DNA from: Callaeas wilsoni | Taxonomy: Eukaryota; Chordata; Aves; Passeriformes; Callaeidae | Reading direction: 5' to 3' | NCBI GenBank assembly: GCA_013398955.1 | Contig: VWPU01004201.1 | Span: 1 to 64,000, forward strand | Length of the DNA: 64,000 bases | Part shown: positions 1 to 27,400 of the stretch, in pieces | How the letters are laid out: the number at the start of each line of letters is the position of its first letter | Numbering within the stretch: the first letter of the stretch is position 1 | Translations under genes and position numbers: made by a program | The notes under the pieces: generated by a model | What the model saw: the letters and a program-made list of their open reading frames with translations, nothing else | Databases searched by the model: none | What the model was told of the DNA's origin: nothing

Positions 1-247
1 GGGAGGGAAGGAAGGAAAGGAAGCAGGGAGGCAGCGTTGGCCTGGCCCTGCTGGTGGGAGGGCGGGTGTCACTCGCGGGCCGCCGTGCCTGGGCACTGCC
101 GTGTCCCGATACTGCCGTGTCTCGGTTTGCTCTGCCTTTGTGCTAGAAGAGAAGTGGTGCTGTCCCTCCGGTGAGCCAGAGCTTTGCATCTGCGCCTTCC
201 AGTTTATTTAGGTGTGTCTGCCTCTGCTCTTTGAAATCCATTATATC

Positions 248-500
248 CTACAGACTCCGTTGGGTTGGAAAACCCCACGTCCAACCTTTGACCAATCACC
301 ACCAAGTCAACTAGACCAGGGCACTGAGTGCCACATCCAGTCCTTTCTTAAACACCTCCAGGCATGGTGACTCCGCCACCTCCCTGGGCAGCCCGTTCTA
401 ATGTCTAATCACCGTTTCTGTGAAGAAATTCTTCCTAATGTCTAGCCTAAATCTAAAGCTTTCTTAAATTATACCTCATCCTGCTGGCCCTTCTTGCTGT
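248..500 (-). repeat. CR1 LINE 3' end, antisense to USP14
   Basis: The + strand reads as the reverse complement of a CR1 tail: TTGGGTTGGAAAACCCCACG, then CCAGGCATGGTGACTCC, then GAAATTCTTCCTAATGTCTA. The 3' end of the element is at the left. Old, diverged copy; edges are approximate. Confidence 0.85.
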
Positions 501-714
501 GAGAAAAAGTTTCAATGGAAGATTTCAAGAACAAAACCTCCAGTGACACTTCTGGGACCAGTTACTGCCTTGATAATATCTCACAGATCTGGTCTATTTG
601 GGCTCTTCAGTTTTTTAGGTTGTATGCAGCCTCAGTACACAGTTTGTTCACTATTTTGGCTGTGGTTAGCAAACTGGGATGCTTATGTCAGTATAACAGA
701 TTTTTCCTGAACTT

Positions 715-868
715 GTCCAAATCTAGTGGAGTCTCCCTCACTGGAGATATTCAAGAATGTTCTGGGCACAATCCTGTGCCATGTGCTCTGGGATGGCCCT
801 GCTCGAGCAGCGAGGTTGGACGAGATGACCCTCTGTGGTCCCTTCCAACCTGACCCATTCAGCAAACT
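715..868 (+). repeat. CR1 LINE 3' end, sense orientation
   Basis: Motifs GTGGAGTCTCCCTCACTGGA, GATATTCAAGAATGTTCTGG, AATCCTGTGCCATGTGCTCTG and TGGTCCCTTCCAACCTGACC match the last ~150 bp of CR1. The short ORFs over it are repeat-derived noise. Confidence 0.85.
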
Positions 869-2331
869 GTATGTGTTGAGTTTTCTGATCAGCAGGGAAA
901 ATACGTCCTTCCTTTTTCTTACTTTCCATTGTTTTCAAATTAATGAGTTTCTCTTTTATTTTGCACGAAGCCTTGGTTGCAATCTCTGAAGAGAAGACAC
1001 TCATGCTCTTCCGCTCTTCCTCTTGAGTGCTGCGTTGTCAAAACCGGTGACACTACAGATTAATAATTGCTAACTCTTCTGCATATTTAGCAGTGGATGC
1101 ATGACTGTTCAAAAATTCAAAACCCAAAAGTCTGTGCAGCTGACTTGTTCAGTGACTGAGTGGGTTGTCTTCCTGGAAAATGGGAAAAGCCTTGTGCTTT
1201 GTAGGTCTTAAATATGCAAAATAATAAATGTGTTTTTAAAAAAAGTCAGAACGCTGAGCAAATCAGAAGGTGCTTTCTGTTAGAAATACTGAAAAGTCAG
1301 TCATTGGAGTTCCTTTGTAGACTAATGTAGTCGAACTCATTTAGACTTCTTTTTGATTATTCTGTCATATTACTCATCACAAGCATTGCCTACCTCTGAA
1401 ATCGGAACCTTTCTGGGAGAGTTTTCAAAATTATGACTTCTGAGAGTCTTGTGTTTTGAAAAGGTATAGTTGCTGTAATATATTTATGTAAAACCAAAAC
1501 ACAGGTAGAAGGATGTGGCTTTCCTGAAGTCTGGTATTTCAGCCACTTACTGCACGTGTAGGATATTGCTGCATGCTATATTCTACCGATTTTCAGCAAA
1601 ATCTCAGCTTGCTAAGGAAGCTTAATGTACCTGTGTTAGTGATTGGGAGTGGTCAAATGCATAGCACCGTTCTGTGGAGGCACACAGCTTATTCCAGGCA
1701 TTTTTTGTCTGCTCTTGGTCATTACTAACTTCACCAAAGTGAAGTTAACATTCTATTGTGCCCTTCTGCCTCCTGTTTCTGCTGGTGATGTGGTTTCTAG
1801 CGTTGAGGTTTCCAGCTTTTTGTGACCAAATTTCACTTTGCTTCTTAATTACAGTCCTGCACCTTTACTGGGGTCAATAGCCTTGCTTTTAAAGAACATG
1901 GTATTGTTTTCCTCTGAAGGAGAACGGAAATGCTATGGATAACTGAACTGAAATCGCACCTCTGAACTTCCTTCAGAAAGTTCAGTTGTTTGCAACGAGC
2001 GGTGCCGAGAGAATGGGAGAGTTAGTTCCAAACTGCTTTTGTGAAGACCTGCTAAAGGGTTTCTGATGCTATTGGACACACTTATTGCTTGCAGAGTTTC
2101 TCAGTATGTATGTTACTTACAATGGTTTTGTAGGATATTTTTAGACCTGCTGGAAGTGGTATGTTCTGATGGATGAGGTTCCATATAGTAAAGGTGTTCC
2201 CTAGCTTCATTATTGACAATTTTAAGAGTCGAAAACAGAATGTTTTGAGATGATGTGAAGTCTTGGTAATCTTGGCAATTACATTCTTCTGTATTAGGAA
2301 ATAATCAAGTTTCAAAACATTTTGTTTGCAG

Positions 2332-18376
<16,045 letters not shown>

Positions 18377-19045
18377 TCTTCCGTTTTAGCCATTCTGCCT
18401 AGGTGTGAAATAAATGTTGATTACTGATCACTTCTTTAACCCCAGAGCTTTAGCAAGTGGATAAATAATTTGTTCAAGCCTTCTCATGGGCAGAGGGATA
18501 TTGTTTTAAAACTGATCCATGTACCAATTAGTCACTACTGGACTGGACTGCCCACTGTGGTGGTGACAATACTTAAAATAGCTTTAATGTCTTGCAGAAG
18601 ATAATTTTTTTTTTTTAATGAGCCTCTCCTCCTCCTCCTTCTCTAATGTCATCAAGTATTTATTACACACCTACTCTCACATTTGTTACTCTTGCATGGT
18701 TTATACCACAGTTCAGTAGCTGTCCATCCTTTGCCTTACCTGGCAGTTCTGTTAGGAAGGTAGAAGAGAAACTGTTGCCTTGTTGTGTAACTCAGTGCTG
18801 CTGCCCGTAGCCAACAGCTGTGGCTACAATCAAGTATTTGTCCAGCCTGACCTGCTGATTCAGTCTGTTCTGTTGCTGGCATCTCATGATTTCAAAATAA
18901 ATTGTGATCAGCAATGTGTCTCCATTAAAAACAGCTCCTGTTCTGGTACTGTAGTCAGTATGTGTTTGTTTTCACTTCTTGGGCCACCACTGATGAATGT
19001 CTCAAAGCAGTCATGGAATAAAGTCACTTTTTTTTAAGCTGTAGG
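18377..19045 (+). other. USP14: USP14 3' UTR with three AATAAA signals
   Basis: After the stop, AATAAA occurs at 18409-18414, 18896-18901 and 19017-19022. The last is followed by a T-run and a GT-rich stretch, which suits a distal cleavage site near 19,040. The first would give a very short UTR. Use of these sites is inferred, not shown. Confidence 0.6.
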
Positions 19046-20750
19046 GATGTGTCTCCTGTCCTGTTACTCTTCACTCAGTAGGTAAGTCCAGTGTGGTGGC
19101 TGCAAAACTGGGCTTTGCTTACTTACAGGACTTTCTGCACTAACTGGATGCAGGAAAAAAAAGCCTTTCAGTGCTGGCTACAGCCTAAAAACCACGATCA
19201 AGGCCATCAACCCACTCACCCCTCGGTGTACAGGTTCTCAGTCCCTTCTGGAAGAGCTCCTCCATATTCGTATGAAATTCTTTCACTTCTGTTGGCAGTG
19301 TGGTGAGTTTGCCTGTGCCTCACTTGTTCAGAGATGATCCCTCTTTCACCCTTCCCTGGGGACACTGGCATCAGCTGTGGCTGTCACCCGTGGCTCTTCT
19401 GCCTTGCAGTTATTACTCCAGTGCCACTGTCTCCTGCACAGCTTCCGCCGGGACCACACCAGAGGCCTCGGGCTGTATTTTAAGTAGGTGGCATGATGCT
19501 TAAAGGGAAGTTCTGCCCATTCAGGAAGCCCCCTGACAGTACTGGCTGTTCCTGCAGGCCCCACAGAAATGCTATAGGCTCCCTCCAGGGTTAAATGCTT
19601 GTTCTGCATCCTGTTAAAGGGGAGGGAGGGATGGTGCCTGTGCCCGGTTGCTGCTTTGTGGAACTACATCCTCCCACTGTCATCCTCCTCTTTCCCAGCA
19701 CTGAAGTTGTCAGTCACACCGGCACACTCCATTCACAGTATGCTCAAGTCCCTTCATCAGTTGAAACTGCTGAAGTTCATACCTTCCACCAACCCCTACC
19801 TGCAGCAGCAGCTAAGACCTGAGATGTTATTTCCAATAATCTTCCTGCATCTCTGCCCCTACCACCCTTCACTGATGCACCTTAATCAAATTCCTAAACA
19901 CATTTAATAAGTCCAAAGTAGAGCAGCAGGCACAAAGCTCTTAGCAATGGCTCTGCAGGCAGGAAATCTCCTTTGAGGTGGTACTATCCATGCTGGAAAG
20001 TCACAGCTATGAGTGAATAGCTAAAAAAATACAGAGAGGAGTGCAGTGGAAGGTGGTTTTCCACACACTGCTCCATTAGAGAGATCTTGTGAATGACAGA
20101 AACACTACACAAACTAGCTACAGAACAAGCTGTAGCCAGCTGCCACTTAATACCACAAAAAGCTCTCACTTTTTGAGGGAAAACAGCTTGTACCCATCTA
20201 CAGATAACCATTGCTTTAAAATGAAATCTTCACAGTAACCTGTGACAAAAACATTTCCTGGTTTACCAGGACTCAGGGGAGTTCCTACATAGCCAAAAAA
20301 TGAGAGGCTAAAAATAATCACTAGTAAAAAACAGCATGGAAATCCCATGATCACTGACTGAACCAGTTCTTCAGAGAGCGGGACAGCACTTCTTCCCTGC
20401 AAGTCAGTGCCATGCCTTGGAGTGCCATCACAACCACCCTCTTATTTTACCTCTACCAGGTAGGTGTGACAGTCCCCAGCTCCCAGCACCCCAAAGGGTG
20501 ACTCAGAAGTCCTTCACACACAGTCCTTCCCTGCTGTGAGGAACGAGGCTGCCAATTCAATTCTCTGTCCAATGGGACCGACTCGAATTCTGCTGGTGCC
20601 AAATCCTCCCACAGCCTGCACCAAAAGCTGCCTTGAATCTCCATCCTCCCCTTTATGTTCTACCACCAAAGAAGCAGCTTCCTAGTTCCAGGCCAGGGCA
20701 ACTAATCCTTTCCTCAGACAATCTGGACAATCTCACAGTATTATTAAAAA
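19046..20750. other. USP14/THOC1 convergent intergenic spacer
   Basis: The two genes point at each other with about 1.7 kb between their predicted poly(A) sites. I see no exon, RNA gene or clear transposon here. The short ORFs in both directions lack homology that I recognise. Confidence 0.7.
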
Positions 20751-20754
20751 GCTT

Positions 20755-20896
20755 TATATTGTTTACGGAACATAAAATACCTATCAAAAATCTTTTACGT
20801 AGCGACAAAAGTAACAATTATCAATGGCAAGCACCAGAAGAGTCACAATTACCAACACCCCCAGCCCCAAGTCAGTCAGTTGGCATCTGAGGCGAG
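20755..20896 (-). other. THOC1: THOC1 short 3' UTR with variant poly(A) signal
   Basis: No AATAAA or ATTAAA lies in the ~250 nt after the stop. The variant AATATA at 20755-20760 is followed by a GT-rich stretch (GTGAGATTGTCCAGATTGTC), so cleavage near 20,740 is plausible. Inference only. Confidence 0.4.
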
Positions 20897-21192
20897 TTAG
20901 CTGCTGCCTTCGGTGTCGTTGGTGAGGCTTTCGGCCAGGTCCCCGAGCCCGGCTTTGGTCAGCGCCGTGATCAGGTTCTCGGGGGTGGCGTGAACGCCCT
21001 CCTGATCCTGCCAGGCCACCAGCAGCTGCTTCGCTCTCATCTTCACGTCCTCGCTGTCCAGCTCAATCTGCCGGATATCAGACTCCTTCATCTCCAGGTA
21101 AGGGGCCAAGGCCTTCCACTGCTCCCCCAGCCTGTTCGCAAAGGACTCGATCTGCTCGCCCGTCATGGCTTTGTCCCGTTGCACCTCTGGAC
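20897..21192 (-). CDS. THOC1: THOC1 exon 21 (death domain, stop)
   Basis: Encodes [20 protein letters not shown], then the death-domain helices with [20 protein letters not shown] and [20 protein letters not shown], ending [12 protein letters not shown] at 20897-20899. Acceptor TTTCCCCAG. Base composition is GC-richer than the flanking exons. Confidence 0.98.
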
Positions 21193-24100
21193 CTGGGGAA
21201 AACAGAGAAGGAATCGGTGAGACACAGGGAACGTCTCCAGACACTGCAAATGCATCTCCCCTAATCTGCCCCATTTTAAATCTTCTGTTTATCTACTGAC
21301 AGACTGACCTACATCTTTCCTGCAGCTTTTCAAACCTACTTGGGCTCCAAGAGCAAATTTTTACATGTGCTTACCTGGGTTTCAAGAGGAATGTCCCTTA
21401 ATGCCCACAATAGAAAAAATCTTGCTTTTTATGTTATCTCCTATTATATTGAGAGAGAAGTGCTAAAGTCCTAAATACATCAGAACTGCTTCCTCCAAAT
21501 AAAAACAAGGATTTTGACAGGCAGACTACAGTTTTCAACACAAGTCAATTATAACATTAAAATACAGAGTGATCTTTAACATTTAGCTGTGGTTTAGGAT
21601 TTTTTTAGTCACCTTACTCAAAGTCAACCCAGGTAAAAAGCCAACCAAACAAACCCAGTTTCATTCTCTTTTTTCTCATGTTCCTATTGGCAAAAGGGCT
21701 GTGACAGTAAATTTCATGTGTAGTCAAGACTTTAAGGACTTTTCTGTCATTCTGGCATTGACATAAAAACCATGGAATACTAGGCTCTGCTGAGAAGCCA
21801 AGTGCTGTAGTGATTACACAGATGGGTTTGCACATTCATAGCTTATCATGGTCTACAATCTATGGCTTACCACCCATGTTTAATTCACAGTTTTAAAGAA
21901 AGAAACACCAAAGATTGAATTACGTATGGAAATTAATAATATTCTTAATTTTAATAAAATATAGATATTCTATTCAAAATTAATCTCTTATTAAAAATTA
22001 GTCTCTTCTTGTGCCACCTGAAGAGACAGTTAGCTGGAGTAGAAGTTTCAACTCTATCCAGTGCTTATCAGCCACACTCATTTATCTGAACTAAAGTCAT
22101 ATGGAGGGGAAAGGATAAAAGATGTCAAACAACTGAACAATAAAAGCCCTCAGATGACTTTCCTTATGTCTAAGCACAGCAGACCACGGCTTCACCATCG
22201 TTGCTTTAAGACAATATTTAAAGAAAGATGTAAATTCCACACAGTGACACTACAAAAGTTGTGTGAATTAGCATTAAGCTGAAGAGGAAAGAACTTCTCT
22301 CTACTGTTGGCAAGGAGACTGTGGAGAAGGTTGAGTGCTGGATGGAAAAGGGCAACATGAGAGAGATTCACCAAGACCCACAGGTGGCTTTCCACTGACA
22401 GAAAAAAGCTTCAACAAAGCTACCAGAGGCACCCAGTGTTTGGTTTCCATGCCCTACATATCCCATCTGCCCATGCTGTATCCAGGAGCTGGCACAGAGT
22501 TACACAGGGCAGAAAGTACTGTGAGATGAAGGCATGAATGATGGAAGAGGGCAGATTTACAGACAAAGGAGATGGGGAAGGACACCCAGGATTAAAGGCA
22601 AGAGACAAACAAGAGTGGATTGTGGAGAAAAATGAGCAAGATGATGTTTGTCAGGAAGGCTGCCCTTCTCATAGAGAATCTTTTGCCTTTACGGTATTTT
22701 AAATGAAGAGGAAGTAAAGATCTCAGAGTTGGAATAGATCAATTTTTTAAAGTCCCACAGCTACCACCCCAGGAGGGGCTAGGGGGAAGTGCTTACCCCA
22801 GTGATTAAAGGGCAGAGAGAACAGGAAAGTGGGTGAGGAACACTCACATAGGCTGTTACACGGTTGATATTTCAGCCATGAACACCCAGGCACACTGGCA
22901 ACATTCACCACACAGCAGAAAAGGTGAAAGAGGCTCCTAATTGAAGTGCTAAACCAAGAGGTTGGATGCTTTCAGCATTGCAGGCCAGGACACTGGGAGG
23001 TTGCTCCTGGTGCGCCATGTCCTGAACAGGCTGTGCTTTTTGGTATGAATGCACCGGGCAAGCAGGACTGATGGCCCTCAGTAGAAACTACGTTAAAACA
23101 CAGATTCTGCAATGCACATCAAGAGAAAAACTGGAAAGAATGAGAACATGCAAATCTTACTTTCATTGTTTTCCTTTAATAAAGCATCATTGTCTTCCTC
23201 ATCTTCATCTTCACCTGTTTTTATTTCTTCAGAAGGAGGCTACAATGAAAGAACTAAACATCATTGGATGAATTTTGTGTTCAAAGAGAAATTCTACAGC
23301 TCTGTGTTTGTCTCTGGAATGTGTGTTAGAATGGAAAGGCTGATACGATCCCACATGAGAACTAAAAATACCCCATTAGTCTCCTAAACACCAGTAACAA
23401 GTTCTAACAAAGCATATTACTAACTGAAAAACCTAATAAAATCATCCACTGACTTCACAGGGTTCTTCCTTTTCATAGTAACAACTAAGCATTCAATAGT
23501 GAATCACTTTATCACTTGCTTAAAAAAAACCCCAGCCAACCAAATTTAAGATCACTACTGATGAACATTTTTAAAAAAGATCATTATTATTGTTATTCAC
23601 TATTTCCTCATTTGGGCATTCCCCAAAGTTTATGTACTTTCAGACTTCTGGAAGGTGGCAAACAAATACACAAACAACAGACTTTTCACTCCCTCATTTA
23701 GCTAGTGATCAGTCAAAAGGTGTCATCTTTTTCTACATTTCAGCCACGGGCCTTATGCACATATTTGTTTCTTGCCATAACATTTGGCACATGACAGCAG
23801 TACCATTAGGAATATTGCATACAGCCATACCTTAATACATTCAACAAATTAAAATACATTTGCCCTCCCCACATTTTTTCTAAACTTGCTATTAGCATAC
23901 AGTTAGCTCTGATGACTGGACAAACAAAACAGTCCTGTATTAAAATCCAACCTTTAGACCTCAGTAAATTCACATTACACAGAAGGAAGGTCTCAATAGA
24001 GAAGCAGGGGTCTGTATCTGCAAGACATTGCTGGGTTGTGTGCTAATTCAAAGGTGTAAAAAGTGCCCCTTCCCCACTGGCAGCCTCTCTCATCATTGTG

Positions 24101-24443
24101 TATAAAGCGATCTGAAAGTTGCCTCCCTGGACTCAAATTTGTAGTGTTGACCAAAGGGTTAATGCCTTAATTTTACAGCTCCACAAGGTTTATTCTTGTT
24201 TTGCATATTTTAGAAGTCAGGGAGCTGACAGAAGAACTCTGGCAAACCTTGCTGTAAAGCTCTGGTAACACTTAGCACAGCACCTTCCGCTGCACATGCT
24301 GCCCTCCTTCCCTGCCATCCCAGTATATTCATGAGCCATTATTCTGGCTCATGCCTTCCATAAAATTGGTCTGCACTGCAACATGGAACCCAAGTAGCTG
24401 GGTTAATATATTTATGTGTATATATACAGACACACACACATAA

Positions 24444-24480
<37 letters not shown>

Positions 24481-27400
24481 GTCCTGCCTACCAACAAGAT
24501 TGCCACTGCTGTTTTTTTTCACAGAGTACAAAGCTGGGTTCAACAGTTACTAGGTTAATCAATGTTACCCAGTTTATTGTTACTGGGATCTTTAGAGATT
24601 AGACTAATTTTATTTGTAATTTTTACTTTAGCATACAAACTTTTTTCCTGTTTCTTTTTTTTTTTTTTTGCCTCCTCTGTCCCCATGTACCAGATGGACT
24701 GCAGAGAGACAAGCAGAAAGTGAACAAATTCAGCATTTATTATTATAGGATAATATTACTTACAGGCAGCTCCTTGGCTAATTTGATTACCATGTTTTCT
24801 AGATATTCAGGTAAACTCTTGAACTGTTGGTTTGTTGGCTGGAAGAAGTGGGGACTTCTGCGTGCCAGAAGTCTCAGTGCTCTCCAGCCATAGTTAGAAT
24901 TGTTCACAGCCCTACAATAAAACACAAGTTTGATTAGTAAAGTCAGGCACCTATAAAAGCACAGAGAAAGACTTGAGACATTGAGTAATATAATTCTGTC
25001 CAAATTTAAACAGTTTTTGTAAATTTCTGGAGTACTACACAGATACTAGTAATGCTGAGAACAGTCTGTTTTCTTTAACAATCCAAACATGAAAGAGATT
25101 AAAATCAAGTGGAACACAGCAGAGATGGACATACTTATACTTATTTTCAACCATGTTTTCAGGATCTGCTTGTTCAATAGCTTCCTCAAAAAATTCCTCC
25201 AGTGTTGGCATATATTCCCTAAAGAAATCAAATAAGGAGCTTAATATGCTTCACAGACGTAGTTTAAAATATAGACAGTTTTTGTTCCTTCAGACACATC
25301 TGAAGCTCATCCACTGAAGAGAAAAAAACAAACCCCAAACCAACCCACTCAAATTTAACAATTTTAAATAAGCAAAGAAACTGTTTGATACATGTTGCTA
25401 TAAAATTATTTACTGCATATCCACTGGAGTGTGCCAGCAGTTGCTAGCACTGCCTATTACATACACTTAAACCTCCTGCCATACCAAGAGGTGACATCAA
25501 CATCTGTCAACAGCGTTTGCCACAGCTCACAGGCGCTCAGGAGACCAAAATGGTTGTTAGTTTTGTGCCATTTGACAGCATCAGTAACACATGGCTGTCC
25601 CTGCCACCCCCCACCTCAGTTCCATCTGCTCGTGGAACTGCTTGTGGTTGGTTCTGACAGGTACTCAAAGCAGCACAAAAGGAACCCTGACCTAAAAACA
25701 GAACAGAAATGAAATTTCACACCATCAGGAAGGTTTGCTGCTGAGAAGACTAACCAAGAAACACAGATTGTGTAAGAGCTGTAGGTTACTGAGAGCCAAG
25801 ATTCTCAGTGGTGCAAAGCAAGCTCATAATGGTCTGTATTTCTCCTACCTAATGCTGACAGAGACACACCTGCTTCTGCAAGGGAGTCTGGTAAAGAGCT
25901 GGAGCAGGGGGTGAAGCACACTGCTCTACAAATTCGCTTCAATTTTCTTTTGAAATCACATTTTGCCCAGAGCAGCAGTGTCTCGTGCATTATCACTGAC
26001 TACTGGAACCAAAGCCAGCGCTTGAAAACCCATCTGAGTCCTGCCATATTATCCCCAGAACAACCATCTAAAAAGGGGACAGCTGAGGAAATATTACCCC
26101 ATTTGAATGGAGATGTGAGGAACCAAAGCAAAAAACTACAGTCACTAGACCACAAAGCCCATAATAAAAACCTGGAACTGAATCGGGATCCCACGGGATC
26201 TATTTTCTGTTTAAATGTTTAAACAGAAATGCATGAAATGCATGCCAAAAACATGAAACAATGCCATTTCATGTTTAAATGGCATGTATTTTCTTCATTT
26301 ATCTCCATTTGTTTAGGGCTTTATTTACTTATTTTTATTTACAGACACTGCAGCACAATACAATCACACAGAGGCAATCAAAAGCTTTGGTCCCAAACAC
26401 AACTCCACCTTCATCGCTTGGCCTAGTAAAGGCAAGTATCCTGTCAGAGGCCTTCCTGTACATCCCAGTCTCACAAGAAAGGAGGGCACTTCCTCTGCTA
26501 AGCTCTGAACCTCTGGAAAAGCAATTCCTCCACTCAGGATATCTGCACAGCTAGCACCTCTCCCTAGGCAACCAGACTTTACAGCCACTACCAGCAGAGT
26601 TCTCTATTGGGAACTGTCCCACTCCTCCAAATTTTCTTACTCTGTATCATGTCTGCACAGTAAAAGAGATTTTTGGTATCTGTAACAAAGTTATGCAGCA
26701 GCGTACATTTTAAGTATTTCCCACAATTGTGCAAGCAGAAGGACAACCAATAATTGCATTTTTCTGTATCTGCCCCACAAGTAGATCCGGTATATGCTGG
26801 AACAATGCCTGATAGCCAGCTTCCTCTTATCTAGCATTTTTTAAAGCACAGGCTTGCTCGAAAATCATAGCCAAGTAGCATGCTAACTTCATCAGACCCA
26901 GACTTGGCAAACTTCCTTTATTATATAATGTAATTAATTATACAATCATGCTCTACAAAATGGGAGTTTTCATCTGGTTTTCAGCTTAGATTTTACTTTA
27001 CTAAGCAATGAAAATTACTGACAGCATAAACACTCAAAGAAGTGAGGAAAACTGTAAGGAGATTTCAAGGCAAAGATTGATACAACCACCTTCTCTCAAG
27101 AAGGTGTGAAATACACACCCCCTAAGATCATCTTGCCCATTTTCCTTATGCCAGTTTTGTAACTCTCTAATTAGAGTGCTAATTAGTTAGCTTTAGACAA
27201 CGACACACCCCTTTTTTACCTACCTACTCTCAGATTTACAGGCTTCCATGTTATCAGGACATAAATTCCAAAGGCGGGTCAGTTCCTCACTGAAAAGAAA
27301 AGCATAAACACACATTGTTTATGTTTGTCATTCTACCATTCCACACTTATGGGCTGTTTTAAAGGGATCTATAAAAGATGGTTATAAGGAAAGAAAGCCT

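Larger units (their letters stand above)
1..2331 (+). other. USP14: USP14 intron 1 (partial) with GC-rich left edge
   Basis: The first ~170 bases are GC-rich with a GGAA/GGGA start and an 11-bp direct repeat ACTGCCGTGTC at 95-105 and 111-121. This suits the shore of the USP14 promoter CpG island lying just to the left. No ATG with the expected exon 1 peptide is present. The rest of the intron holds two CR1 fragments (listed separately) and otherwise nothing recognised. Confidence 0.6.

Noticed and set aside
1..180. USP14 exon 1
   Set aside because: No ATG followed by the expected short N-terminal peptide and GT donor is present; the exon must be left of the window.
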